A stretch of DNA of 64,000 bases, from positions 124,001 to 188,000 of the forward strand of contig JAMXBD010001038.1 in NCBI GenBank assembly GCA_024138025.1. Reading direction: 5' to 3'. This DNA comes from Combretum micranthum. Lineage: Eukaryota; Streptophyta; Magnoliopsida; Myrtales; Combretaceae. Both the position numbers and the translations under genes were made by a program. The notes under the pieces were generated by a model that saw nothing but the letters and a program-made list of their open reading frames with translations, was not told the origin of the DNA and made no database searches. Positions 21,251 to 33,092 of the stretch are shown here, in pieces; the stretch's first letter is position 1; every line of letters starts with the position of its first letter.

Positions 21251-23902
21251 GTGATATGCATGAATCAATTATTTAAGATATCATAGCATTGTTATTAACA
21301 ATTTTAAGGTGATCATAGAAATTCATACATATCAAGTACTATACTAAAATAAACAATAATTTATAATCAATTCTCGTCTCGATATTCTTAAAATACTTTC
21401 AATAATTTTCACATACATATCAATTTATCTTTCCTCAATTCTAATGCGACTAATCTAAAAGCACAATCAAGTAAGCCTTTTAAGGAAATAAACTCATGTT
21501 GCTATGTCGATACTTTTTCTAAATGGATGAGTCATTTACATAATCTACTTGGTCGTAATAATCCTCGAGGTACGGGTATTCTTCCTCGGAATCACCTAAT
21601 CAAGGAAAATACCTAAAATGAGTATTTTTTTGATGACTTTCTTGAATTTTGATAAAACAATGTCATAAGAACGTCAAAGTTCGTATAAATGATGATTTCA
21701 ATTTAAAATGGTCATAACTTGGTCATTTTAACTTGGAATTGCGCATATAATATATCAATTTCTAGCTACTTGAAAACATCTATCCATTTTTAAAAATATT
21801 TTCATCAAACTAGTTCATTTAGGCTCCAAAACAATGGTGATCAGATTCACCACGAATTTTCCCTCCCCAAAAGCAAATTGTTTCAAACATTAACCATCCA
21901 AAAATTGCTTTGATAAATACTTCATTATCTATATAGTTGAAAATTTTCTTTTTCATAAATATATAGCTCATATTTTATCCATTCTCAAGTGTTTGTTGTC
22001 CATTCAAATTTCTTGAGTAAAACAATGTTAATTAAAATTTAGAAAACTAAAGTTTACAAGAAATTCATTTTTGTAACTCTTTTTAAAATTAATATTTTGA
22101 TTCCCTTGTTTTTAAAGAATTACTTTATGTTTATCTTACTATTTTTCCTAGATGACTTTTTGATAAAATAAATTTCTTCTTTTCTAAATTCTCAATATTA
22201 GTGCTACTTTTCCTATTTGTTTTCTTTGACTATTTATTTGAAAATTTTTTTTTTTTGAAAACTCCCATTCTAATTTCTTATATTATGTTTTTATGGAAGA
22301 TAGTTTAGTACCAAAAGTCATCTTTTTTTTTATATAGGAAAATAAAGTAATATAGAAATAATTTAAAAAGCTTTTCAAAACAAAAGTAGCTTTTAAAATT
22401 ATTGTGACTTCTTCCTAAAGTTTGGAAAAGAATAAATTTACTTTTGTTAAACCTTAGAATTTATATTTCATATAAAACCATTCTTAGGTGATAAAATCTC
22501 CTTTTTGTAAAGGTAAGTTTGAAGCTTAAAGGTTTTGGACAACAATTTATATGGCCATGATTATGAGAAACAATAACAAGCAAACATAGCATAAATAATA
22601 AATAAAGTCAAGTATTGGGAATCTTAGCTTTTTCAAGGCTCCCCAGACTAAGAAGTAGATTAGTCCCAAAAAGAAAGAAATAACATAAAAGAAAGAAAAA
22701 TTGTTTTGATTGGATGAGGACAAGTCTAAGGCTACAGACTAGTTTTAAAACAACATGAAATAAATAAATTGCAAAGAAAGAAATAAATAAATTACTTTGC
22801 ATGAAAATAAATAAAATGCAAGTGAGCTTGTATGCTCTAAAGCATATATATATGTAGATACATAATAATACTTAGTTAGATATAATAACAATAATAATAT
22901 GAACAAAGTAAAGCAACAATATAAACATAAAATAGAGATTCATGAACAAGAACAATACATGAACATAGTGTAGCTTCTATAACATTTAGTTTTTTAGAAA
23001 CTCACACCATGGTCGTGTAAAGTTACATGACATGGGAAAAAGAATTCGTAAAGAAAAGTTTACCTAAAGGGTTTTTGAAGTATTATGTGGGAGTGGGTTT
23101 TGTGTATATAGAATGTGGTTTGAGAGAAATTTTTAGAGAATTTTGAGAGAGTTTTGAGAGAGTGTTGAGAGGAAATTTTTGGAGAGTTTTAATAGTAAAT
23201 TTGTAGGTAGTAATTGTGTAAAAGTGTGATTTAAATAAAGAAAAATTAAAAGGAAATTGAGAGAGTGATGAAAGAACGAAGGGGGAGGCGTCGACCACAA
23301 TGAGTGAGAGGGGAGAGAGAGATTTAATTTTGTATTTTTGTTGATTAAATGTAATATTAAGTAAGGTAGATGTGAAGAAAGTTATGGAAAAGGTAATAGG
23401 TTATAGGGTGTAAGAATAGGTGTTAGAAAAAGTAGAGATAAAAGAATAGTGTAGAATAGTAATGAATAGTGTAATGTAAAGTAGATATGACTAATAAAGT
23501 TCCAATAGTAAAAAAATACGCGTATAATTGCGATATTTGTCATTTTTACTTACCGAAAAATTATAAAACTAATATTTTTGAAAACCTTATATTTTTACGA
23601 GTCTAACAGTATATTCAAAATATTTTTACTATTCCAAACCCCAATACAAGTTTTTCAAGAACTGTATCCGTTTGGGTGCAAAACGATTTACGGTTTTACT
23701 AATCTGATCTTTTTAAGCTTCCTTATATAATTACGAACTATCATACCTACTAATCTCTTACTTACTTTCTTAGGGTTGCTTATACGGGATTGCCGGACTT
23801 AAACCATTACGTATAACTAGGGTTTTGTTGACTTTAGGGTTTCCGGTTGACTTTCTGATTAGGGTTTAAGCTAAACCGATCACAAAACTTTAGGGATTTA
23901 CA

Positions 23903-23916
23903 ACCTACCTCCCTTA
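23903..23916 (-). other. element A polypurine tract
   Basis: On the minus strand AAGGGAGGTAGGT directly precedes the 3' LTR start TGTAAATCCC. The position and the purine content fit the plus-strand priming site. Confidence 0.75.
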
Positions 23917-23999
23917 AAGAAAGTTTTTTCCTCAAAACTTGGAAATTCGTATCTGAAGCTTCAAACAACTTAGGTACCTGTGTCGTATCTTATCCATGG

Positions 24000-25150
24000 C
24001 TTCTTATGTTACCTCTTTGAGAAAGATTTCTCCATACTTGATTTCCTTATTTTTCCGACTTTTGAACTTTTCGATCAAGGACTTGTACATGTATTCCTCA
24101 TAGGCTAGATTCCCCTCCAAGAGCACTTTTGAAATCCAAAACTCGTTCTTGGTTGGACACATGCTTACGTAGCACGGAGGTGTGAAACGTGTCATGTACT
24201 TCTAGATTGGTTCGGCGATAAGACTAAATGATAAGCTAAATCTCCAACTTGTTTTATCTCTTCAAAAGGTCCAATGTATTGTGGGCTCAATTCTCCTTGT
24301 GAGTGCATACGATGTATACTCTTTGTTTAGGTTTATCCTTAAGTACACATGATTTCCATTCCAATGTTCTTTTCTTCTTATCAGTCCAACTTCTTTTGTT
24401 TATTTTGTGCATCTTTCATCCTTTGTCGAATTATACTTACTTTATCCATTGTGTCTTATACTACCTCAGGTCCAATTTCGAGCTTCTTTACGTCGTCCCA
24501 AAACAAAGGTGATCTACATTGTCATCCATACAGTGTCTTGTAAGGTGGTATATGGATCGTTGAGTGATATCATTCGTTGTAGGCAAACTCAATCAGCGAC
24601 AAATGGATATTCCATCTTCCTTTGAAATCCATGATGCATACTCTTAATGTGTCTCCAAAGTTTGAATTGTCTGTTCTGACTGTCCATTAGTCTGAGGATA
24701 GTATGTTGTACTAAAGTGTAGCTTTGTCTCCATACCCTCTTGTAGGTTAGTCCAACATTTAGATACAAATTTTTGGTCTTGATTTGCTACGATCTTGACT
24801 GGTACTTTATGCAATCATACTATTTCCTTTACGCAAGGCTTTGCCAGTTTGTCCATGGAAAACATCACATTGATCGGTATGAAGTGAGCCAACTTAGTCA
24901 ATCGATCAATCATGACACATATGCCATTGATTTTTTTATTGGTACTTTTGGTAATCCATAAACGAAATCCATGAAAATTCGATCTTAATTCCATTCAAGT
25001 ATCAACAAAGATTTTATCAATCCACCCGACCTTTTGGTGCTCTATCTTCACTTGTTGGCAGATTGGGTATTTCATCACATAATCGGCTACATCTTGTTTC
25101 TTCCAATTTTGCCAATAATGATTCTTGAGATCTTGGTGCATTTTTGGTTT
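24000..25150 (-). pseudogene. element A integrase with chromodomain-like tail
   Basis: Read on the minus strand: a zinc-binding segment with KYPICQQVK near 25060, then the core. The first aspartate is kept in LIDRLTKLAHF (about 24905). The second, normally in an SDRD-type motif, is replaced in IVANQDQKF (about 24790), so that catalytic position reads N. The glutamate is kept in NGQSEQT near 24680. A GPF module (YIGPFEEIKQVGDLAYHL) lies near 24260, followed by a tail with LAYEEYMYKSLIEKFKSRK at 24004-24195. Frameshifts and stops break it several times. It is the integration enzyme of the element and no longer functional. Confidence 0.8.
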
Positions 25151-25374
25151 CTCTTGGACGTACCACATACCTTGAATTATGAACTTTGCTCATAATCTTC
25201 CTTTCTCATTTCCTTATCCTTAGGCACGCAAAGTTTTCCTGACATCATAATCGTCGACCATGAAATCAGTCTACTTTTCTTCTCGTATTTCCCTCTTTAT
25301 CCTTTATATCTTCTTATCATAGTGTTAAGCTTCTTTAATTATTTCTACTAAGGTTGGTTCCAATACTATATTAG

Positions 25375-25567
25375 CTATCTTCACTTCCATACTTTGTCCC
25401 GTAAGTTCAACGCTTAGCTTCTCAAATTCTTTAATCAACTCCATCTAATTTATGAGCAAGGCAGCCACTTCTCCCTGACTCTTGCGGCTTAACGCAATTA
25501 CAATGGCGTTTTACTCTTCTAAGGTAAATATTGATCCTGAGATCATAGTCTTTGATTAACTCTAGCT
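25375..25567 (-). pseudogene. element A RNase H C-terminus and linker
   Basis: On the minus strand the last part of RNase H is recognisable as LELIKDYDL, then an ALSRKSQGEVAALL-like motif, then the MELIKEFEKLS linker that leads to integrase. Everything upstream in RNase H is missing. The tryptophan expected before LELIKDYD is a TAG stop. Confidence 0.7.
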
Positions 25568-25574
25568 ACCTCCT

Positions 25575-26110
25575 TTTTCTTCATGTTTAATTCCTTTGTC
25601 TTAGAATGGACCGAGATATCGTCAATTACTTACTTATCCAACAGAGACTTATATACTCGGTTCGTGTTGTTTAACCCAAAAGTCATTACTAGAAACTCGT
25701 AGTGTCCATAATGAGTTCAAAAAGCAGTCTTCCGAATCATCTTTTGATTCGATCCATAATTGGTGGTACATTGACCTTAAATCAACGTGAGAAAACACGT
25801 TTGCTCCTTATAGATGGTCAAAAAGATCATCAATCCTAGGGAGCGGGTACTTCTCCTTGATTGAGACTTTGTTTATCTTCTGAAAATCAATGCATAATCT
25901 CATGGATCCATCCTTTTTCTTTTTAACCCAAACTGGTTCATTCCATGTGACATACTTGAGTGTATACAACCTTGATCCAAAAGCTCTTGTAGCTGTTTAT
26001 CCAACTCGTTTGACTTTACTAGACCATTTGATATGGCGCCTTAGAAACTGGTTTCGTTTTGGCCATTAGTTCAATCTCAAAATCGATCCCTTTCTTTGGA
26101 GATGATCCAA
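25575..26110 (-). pseudogene. element A reverse transcriptase, fingers and palm only
   Basis: Minus-strand motifs in order: [20 protein letters not shown] and [10 protein letters not shown] (about 25780-25935), GHYEFLVMTFGLNN (about 25665), then a VIDDISVHSK stretch in place of the usual FIDDILVYSK (about 25615). The two catalytic-loop aspartates are still readable. The sequence then jumps at about 25568-25575 straight to the end of RNase H, so the thumb and connection and most of RNase H are absent. Stop codons lie within the palm. This enzyme would have copied element RNA into DNA; it cannot work here. Confidence 0.8.
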
Positions 26111-26479
26111 GCAATTCATCTGAAAACCCACTGACAACGGGGATATTTTCAAGATAGGTTTCTCTTTATTTTCTTTCGTGTCATCAAAGTAGTTATTCGT
26201 TTCCTTTGGAATTTCCTCGGGCAAATCAAATGAATATAACTCTTCTTTCCTTGCAATCGTGGATTCTCCAACAAACATTATCTTCCCTCTTTCTTGGTCC
26301 ATGAATTTTATGCTCTTAATCTATTGTGGCTTTAACAAGAGATAATCAACTTATACCAAAGATTACTTCATATTTGCTTAGTTCCATTATGAGGTCACAA
26401 GTGGATGGATGTCCTTATATCCTTATTTGACGATCCTTCAACACTTCTTGGGTTACAACAACATTTCCCATTGGGGTTT

Positions 26480-26640
26480 TGATCTTAAAACTGGGAGTCA
26501 TCATTGTTATTAGTAGTCCAAACTTCTTAGTTAAACTAGATGTAACAAAAGAATGTGTTGCTCCGGAAAAGAGCAAAAGCATTATGTCATCCTACTTGTA
26601 TGCTTCCTGTGTATCTATCAGGGGGATCACTATTTATATT
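26480..26640 (-). pseudogene. element A protease fragment
   Basis: On the minus strand LLLFSGATHSFVT lies at about 26549-26585. Gypsy proteases carry D-S-G at this spot; here the aspartate is absent between F and S, so the aspartic protease active site is lost. FGLLITM and MGNVVVTQEV-like stretches follow as in the family. Confidence 0.65.
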
Positions 26641-26702
26641 CACATATCTACTTATCTTTAAACTCTCGTATTGCTTATAACAAAAGAATAAATAAAGAAG
26701 GT

Positions 26703-28080
26703 TCAAGGCTTACCAGTTCCCAAGTCACAGCTATAGCCTCTACTGCAATCCAAGGCAGCTAAGTCTTCTTCCTCTTCATTTATCTCTTCAGTTATCCATT
26801 GTCCTTCCATGTTGTAGACTCTGAATCTCGAAGCAGTGGATCCTGACCTACCTCCACTCCTACTTCCATTTGCATTCTCGGTTCTTACAGGAGCAACTCC
26901 TTCAGAAGAATTTGTTAAAACATTCCTCCTCTGTGGACATTCATTGACGAAATGCCCTACTTGTTTGTAGACATAACATGTATTGTTTGCTTTCTTTGAA
27001 CATTTCGACATCTTATGGTCTGTGTCTCCATAGAAGAAGCACTTCCCAAACAAATGAGGACACTTCTTGGGGTAGTATGTTCCATTGCACTTCCAGCAAT
27101 TGACGTTTTTAGGTATGAACCACCCACAATTATCATTGCTCCTATAGTTGTTGGAGAACTTAAATCTCTTTTGTGAGGGTGCGGAACTGGATCCACCATA
27201 AAACTTTCTTCCAAAAATCGGGGCTTTCTCTTCTTCTATCGTTTTCCTCCTTTTCCTTGTTCCTTCTACAACTCGAGCTTTTTCCACCAATTCTCGATAA
27301 CTTCTAATGCCAAATTCTTCTAACCTCATTCTTGGGTCTTCGTCCAATCCTCCTAGGAAGACTTGTCTTTTCAATTCCTCGCTATACTTGTAGGAGTCGG
27401 GAGCATATTGCAGCAGTCTACTGAACTCAGTCTCGTACTGCTCGATAATTCTTCATTTCTAAGCAATTTGCAAGAAGTTGCACTATACCTTACTCGTAAG
27501 CTTCCCGGGGAATAATTTTCCAAGAACTCATGTCTGAACATTTCCCAAGTGATTGGGGTTATTAGCTCTATTTTCTTTGATTCCTACCATATTCTAGTAT
27601 TCAGATGAAGCATGAATGTCCCATACTTGATTTGTAGGTAATGCAGAACCTCATATGCATCAAAAGACCTTTCGATATGAGTAAGCCAATCTTCAGCCTC
27701 GTTTGACTTATTGTAAGCTCTATCAAAATAACGGTTACTTCAGATAAAATTAGGCAACAAACTCTTGTACGGTCTTAGTGGGGGGTAGAGGTAGCGGTGC
27801 ATTTTGGGAGTGCATGCTCCTTTGTGCAGATGCTTCAGTTGACACTTGCTATTACGGCGATGTTGGTACAGGTACCGGTGCTAGTGCGGGTTCAGTTACG
27901 AGTGCGGGTGCACGTGCAAGCATGTTCTGCCTAACTGCTTCCAGTACTTGGGTCAGATGTCCTAGTGTAGGGTGCAAGTCTACTTGAGGTGCAGCGGCTG
28001 CTTGAGTGGTAGGCTGCTATGCTTCAACTTCCGGTTGGTTAGAGGCACTTTGCTCTATTCTACTTCCTCTTCTACTTTGG
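26703..28080 (-). pseudogene. element A gag
   Basis: On the minus strand an RRGSRIEQ start region near 28070 has no surviving ATG. A proline/alanine-rich segment and the retrotransposon gag core (AEDWLTHIERSFDAYEVL, about 27660-27700) follow. A 223-residue open stretch at 26703-27374 begins with FLGGLDEDPRMRLEEFGI and SYRELVEKARVVEG. It ends with zinc knuckles: CWKCNGTYYPKKC, then CFFYGDTDHKMSKC and CYVYKQVGHFVNEC, where the second cysteine of each CCHC is replaced by Y. Gag forms the particle and binds RNA. Stops at several places inactivate it. Confidence 0.8.
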
Positions 28081-28435
28081 CTGTTTTAAATTTTTATTAA
28101 GTTAGGTCTATCGTTTAGATATCTTAATTAAATCTTTGACGGAAATTTTTGCGGTCATAACGGAAACTTACTTACATAAGTAGTTACTGAAATAAAATTT
28201 CAATTGAGGTAAATAAAGCATAAATTCATTAGAAATTTGAAATAGCGGGTGTAAGACCCTTACATGGAAATTGAAATAGCAACATTGTAAATCACAACAA
28301 TCACAGAGAAGACAACAAAACACCATTCCAAAAACTTAAAAGATAGACCAGGATCACTTATCTAGTCTTCTATTGCAAAATTTGAGCTGAACTACAAGGG
28401 ATATGCTCGAATTCCTCCTTCCTTCCTTCCTTCCT

Positions 28436-29440
28436 TTACTCTTCTGGCACATCTCCAGGGTTTCTGCTAGACGACCCTGGGTTTCTTTTTTGCATAAATT
28501 GTTGAAAATATTTTTTCCTCTTTTTGGCTGCTTCCCTCGACCTTTCATGTATATTAGTTAGTTCTGCTTCAGTCAGATCTGGCACTATATCATGAATAGT
28601 TCCCCAGGTAACATCCTCTCCAGCCTCCATCATCGTTCTCGTTTGTTGTTGGTGGGGTGTCGTCTACGTCCATGGTTAGGTTTGCTTCCTGTCTTCTTCG
28701 AGCCTGCTGTTCTTCCAAATAGTGGATGATTCTTGCTTCCTTGCCATTCCAGGGTTCAACGTTTCTAGAAGTGGTCTGGTTCTCTTCTTCTTGTTCAGGT
28801 CCTTCTTCTTGGCCTTCATTCGGATCTTCCTCAGATTCCTCACTTGCTTCTCTCATCTGCTCCTCTCTTATTATCGTTCCATTCCTTCTTAGTTATAGAA
28901 CCTTGTTCCTTCCTAGCTGGACTCTGGTAAAGGTTGGTGGCTCAGTGGATACTTCAGTTGGTGGTCGCAAAACTTCTTGGTAAACTCTATGCCAGTGGAA
29001 AGCTTTACTGAGATCAGCTCTCATCCATTCTAGATGATCCATTAAATCATCGTGTGCATACACGAACACGGGTTCAATTGGTGTCCAAGTTCAAAAATTA
29101 GGGAAAGTTCGAGTTCCATCATCCCTAAGGATAAACATAGCTTCCTTCAGCATTGGTCGGTCTTCGGCTATCGCATCGATTCGTTCTACGACATAGATCA
29201 TCTCTATTTCGGACAATTTCTTTCCTATGGAACAGTTATGAAAGTTCTACACTACTCCTTTCCACTCTGAAGTCAACAATCCTCTCTTCCATATCAGGAA
29301 CATTTCTCAGATGGTCTTGGGTTGTCCTGCCAAAGCAAACTCCTCACACAACACCCTAAGTCTTAGACGATAGTTCTCCAAGGCTTCAAAGGGTCCTTTT
29401 TTGAAATTCTTAGCTTGTAGACGAGTCTTATCTAAGGTAG
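28436..29440 (-). pseudogene. extra acidic ORF between primer site and gag, element A
   Basis: On the minus strand a protein-like frame of about 330 codons runs from LDKTRLQAKNFKKGPFEALE (about 29430) to a stop near 28436. Four in-frame stops interrupt it; at least two sit where TGG could have become TGA or TAG. A frameshift lies near 28630. Recognisable parts are WMRADLSKAFHWHRVYQEVL, a glutamate-rich block (EESEEDPNEGQEEGPEQEEE) and a basic C-terminus (ERSREAAKKRKKYFQQFM). I do not recognise the family. Extra frames upstream of gag are known in Ogre-type elements; I do not know one in this chromovirus clade. A polypyrimidine-AG just upstream could be a splice acceptor. Confidence 0.6.
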
Positions 29441-29574
29441 TCTATTGCAAAAGAGAGAGAAGTCAGAAAACTTATTCTACCCATTCTATCTTATCTAGGA
29501 TTTTCTTATTTCTATTCTAACTTGTTTCTTCTTAAGTCAAATTCTATAATTATGATTCCTAGATTTTTAACCAT

Positions 29575-29586
29575 GCTCTGATACCA
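29575..29586 (-). other. element A primer-binding site (initiator Met tRNA)
   Basis: On the minus strand TGGTATCAGAGC, the standard plant initiator methionine tRNA primer site, lies 8 nt from the end of the 5' LTR. It fixes the element's orientation. Confidence 0.9.
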
Positions 29587-30120
29587 ACTTAAACTGTCAC
29601 GCCCCAAGGAGTACCCTAAACGTAACAGTCCGCCACACTCAATATTAAAGCTTAAGTATGACAATCTTAGTCATCCCCAGAAGCTTCGATATTAAGTGTA
29701 AGGCGTGCTCTCACAAATTTAGAAGACCATACATGGATTTATGAAGCTTAAGAAGATATAATAACAAATTAAGAAAAGAGGATTCATAATATTCATTTAT
29801 TCATAACAATAGTTTTACAAATTTTAGGGGCATTCCCCAACTACAATTAACTGTAATCTATTACAATAATATTTCTATGAAGTCTACATCTCATTCAACA
29901 CTAAGCTTCATCTAGAAATTTCTTAACCAAAAAGGAAAATACCTTACTGTAGGGTCAACGTGGCCTCAACCACAAATATTTAAACTGCAAAAGATATCTA
30001 TAGGGGTATAAGCTAATAGGCTTAGTGAAAACTATTTCCATAAATAAACTTCTTGTATTAAATTCAAACAAATTATTTAAGCAATCAAGTGAGATGCAAC
30101 ATACACATGTACAAACAAGG

Positions 30121-30168
30121 CATATAGTTTTTCGGGAACTATATCTTGAATGGATTTGCGCCCTCCAT
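30121..30168. promoter_or_regulatory. conserved LTR double hairpin, right LTR of element A
   Basis: ATATAGTT (30122-30129) pairs with AACTATAT (30137-30144); the outermost C-G pair of the left LTR copy is lost by a change to C at 30145. ATGGA (30150-30154) pairs with TCCAT (30164-30168) around TTTGCGCCC. Confidence 0.5.
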
Positions 30169-32451
30169 TTGAGGTTTGGCGATACGTAACCTCAAAACAA
30201 GTAGTTTTAGTTAAATTATGCTTTCGATCAATACCGCCAAGCATATTAAGTCTACTCGAGTTGAGCCATGCTTCCAGACTTTCCGCTAAGCATTTGATAA
30301 ATTCCATGTCGCCAAGCAATCGCTTTCGATCATAACCGCCAAGTGTTGCTTTCGACCGAGCTATCATCCTTCTCACCCAAGGATAATAACCCCATGCAAT
30401 GTGACTCATTTCATGGTATGCATGAATCAATTTATTTAAGATATCATAGCATTGTTATTAACAATTTTAAGGTGATCATAGAAATTCATGCATATCAAGT
30501 ACTATACTAAAACAAACAATTACTTACAATCAATTATCGTCTCGATATTCTTAAATACTTTCAAAAATTTTTACATACATATCAATTTATCTTTCCTTAA
30601 TTCTAATGCGACTAATCTACAAGCACAATTAAGTAAGCCTTTTAAGGAAATAAACTCACGTTGCTATGTCGACATTTCTTTTAAACGGATGAGTCGTTCA
30701 CACAATCTACTCAGTTGTAATAATCCTCAAGGTATGGGTATTCTTCCTCGGAATCACCTAATCAAGGAAAATACCTAAAATGAGTATTTCTTGATGACTT
30801 TCTTAAATTTTGATAAAACAATGTCATAAGAACGTCAAAGTTCGAATAAATGATGATTCTAATTTAAAATGGCTATAACTTGGTCATTTTAACTTGGAAT
30901 TGTGTATATAATATACCGATTTCTATCTACTCAAAAAGATCTATCCATTTTTAAAACTATTTTTATCAAACTAGATCATTCAGGCTTCAAAATAGTGGTG
31001 ATCAGATTCATCACGAATTTTCCCTTCCCAAAAGCAAATTGTTTCAAACATTAACCATCCAAAAATTACTTTGATAAATACTTCGTTATCTATATAGTTG
31101 AAAAATTCCTTTTTCATAGATATATAGCTCATATTTTATCCATACTCAAGTTTTTGTTGTCCATTCAAATTTCTTGAGTAAAACAATGTTAATTGAAAGT
31201 TTAGAAAACTAAAGTTTACAAGAAATCCATTTTTGTAACTCCTTTTAAAATGAATATTTTGATTCCCTTGTTTTTAAAGAATTACTTTATGTTTACCTTA
31301 CTATTTTCCTAGATAACTTTTTGATAAAATTAATTTTTTCTTTTCTAAATTCTCAATATTTGTGCTACTTTTCCTATTTGTTTTCTTTGACTATTTATTT
31401 GAAAATCTTTTGTTTGGAAAACTCCCATTCTAATTTCTTATATTATGTTTTTATGGAAGACATTTTGTACCAAAAGTCATTTTTTTTAAGGAAAACAAAG
31501 TAATATAGAAATGATTTAAAAAGTTTTTCAAGCAAAAGTAGCTTTTAAAATTGTAGTGAGTTCTTCCTAAAGTTTGGAAAAGAATAAATTTACTTTTGTT
31601 AAACCTTAGAATTTATATTTCATATAAAGCCTTATCACCTTTTTGTAAAAGTAAGTTTGAAGCTAAAAGATTTTGGACAATAATTTTATATGGGCATGAT
31701 TATGAGAAATAATAACAAGCAAAAATAGCATAAATAATAAATAAAGTCAAGTATTGGGAGTTTTGGCTTCTTCAAGGCTCCCAGGACTAAGAAGTAGACT
31801 AATCCCAAAAAGAAAGAAATAAAATAAAAGAAAGAAAAATTGTTTTGACTGAATGAGGACAAGTCTAAGACTAGAGACTAGTCTTAAAACAACATGAAAT
31901 CAATAAATTGTAAAGAAAGAAATAAATAAATTACTTTACATGAAAATAAATAAATTGCAAGTGAGCTTATATGCTCTAAAGAATATACATATATATATAT
32001 GTAGATACAAAATAATACTTAGTTAGATATAATAACAATAATAATATGAACAAAATAAAGCAACAATATAAACATAAAATAAAAATTCATGAACAAGAAC
32101 AATACATGAACATAGTGTAGCTTCCATAACATTTAGTTTTTTTGAAATTTACACCATGGTCATGTAACGTTACATGACATGGGAAAACAAATTCGTAAAG
32201 AAAAGTTTACCTAAAGAGGGTTTTTGAAGTATTATGTGGGAGGGGGTTTTGTGTATGTAGAAGGTGGTTTGAGAGAAGTTTTTAGAGAATTTTGGGAGGA
32301 AATTGTTGGAGAGTTTTGATAGTAAATTTGTGGGTAGTAATTTTGTGAAAGAAGTGAAAGAGGAGGGGGGTATTTGTAGGAAATGAGGAGTGAATTTTGT
32401 GTGATTTAAATAAAGAAAAGTTAAAAGAAAATTGAGAGAGAGATGAGAGAA

Positions 32452-32467
32452 GGGGGGGGGGGGGGGG
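32452..32467. repeat. 16-nt poly-G run
   Basis: Sixteen consecutive G in the right LTR of element A, where the left LTR has five. It could form a G-quadruplex and may be an unstable length variant. Confidence 0.85.
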
Positions 32468-33092
32468 AGGATGGGCGCCTACCACAATGAGTGAGAGGAG
32501 AGAGAGATTTAATTTTGTATTTTTGTTGATTAAATGTAATATTAAATAAGGTATATGTGAAATAAAATTATGAGAAAGGTAAAAAGTAAATGTAATAGAT
32601 TATAGGTTGTTAGAATACATGTTAGAAAAAATAGAGATGAATAGTAATGAATAGTGTAATGTAAAGTAGATATGACTAATAAAGTACCAACAGTAAAAAA
32701 ATACTCTCATAATTGCGATATCCGTCATTTTTATTTACCGAAAAATTATAAAACTAATATTTTTGAAAACATTATATTTTTACGAGTCTAACGGTATATT
32801 CGAAATATTTTTACTATTACGAGCGTCGAGACACGTTTTTCAAGAACTGTATTCGTTCGAGTGCAAAACAATTTGTGATTTTACTAATATGATCTTTTTA
32901 AGCTTCCTTATGTAATTACGAACTATTCTATATACTAATCTCTTACTTACTTTCTTAAGGTTGCTTATACAGGATTGCTGGACTTAAACCATTACGCCTA
33001 ACTAGGGTTTTGTTGACTTTAGGGTTTCTGGTTGACTTTCTGATTAGGGCTTAGCCTAAATCGATCACAAAACTTTGGGGGTTTACAATTAT

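Larger units (their letters stand above)
20431..23902 (-). repeat. element A 3' LTR (left copy)
   Basis: 3472 bp, TGTCACGCCCC at the left end and GGGATTTACA at the right. It is near-identical to 29595-33087 apart from scattered transitions and indels, such as a longer GAGAGTTTTGAGAG stretch near 23140 and only five G where the right copy has sixteen. Confidence 0.92.
20431..33087 (-). mobile_element. complete Tekay/Del-type chromovirus (element A)
   Basis: A full-length 12,657-bp Ty3/gypsy insertion on the minus strand. Perfect duplications ATTAT lie at 20426-20430 and 33088-33092. LTRs are 3472 bp (left) and 3493 bp (right), both running TGTCAC to TTTACA on the plus strand. Minus-strand order is 5' LTR, initiator-Met primer site, extra frame, gag with CCHC knuckles, protease, reverse transcriptase, RNase H tail, integrase, chromodomain-like end, polypurine tract, 3' LTR. 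Every coding part carries stops and frameshifts. In the first 145 bp of the LTRs I count 10 differences, all transitions, about 7%, so the insertion is a few million years old at usual plant rates (inference). Confidence 0.92.
29595..33087 (-). repeat. element A 5' LTR (right copy)
   Basis: 3493 bp, TGTCACGCCCC at 29595 and GGGTTTACA ending at 33087. It would hold the promoter reading leftwards; I could not place a TATA box or transcript start reliably. It includes a run of 16 G at 32452-32467 and short (TA)n tracts near 31985. Confidence 0.92.

Noticed and set aside
20981..21286. 101-codon frame in LTR A and its counterpart near 30150-30335
   Set aside because: The equivalent stretch in the twin LTR does not keep the frame; it runs through the CGCCAAG repeats.
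28726..29359. Plus-strand frames of 68-85 codons
   Set aside because: Antisense to the extra frame of element A.
29595..33087. Second independent solo LTR
   Set aside because: It pairs with 20431-23902 as LTRs of one element: matching ATTAT duplications, primer site and polypurine tract.
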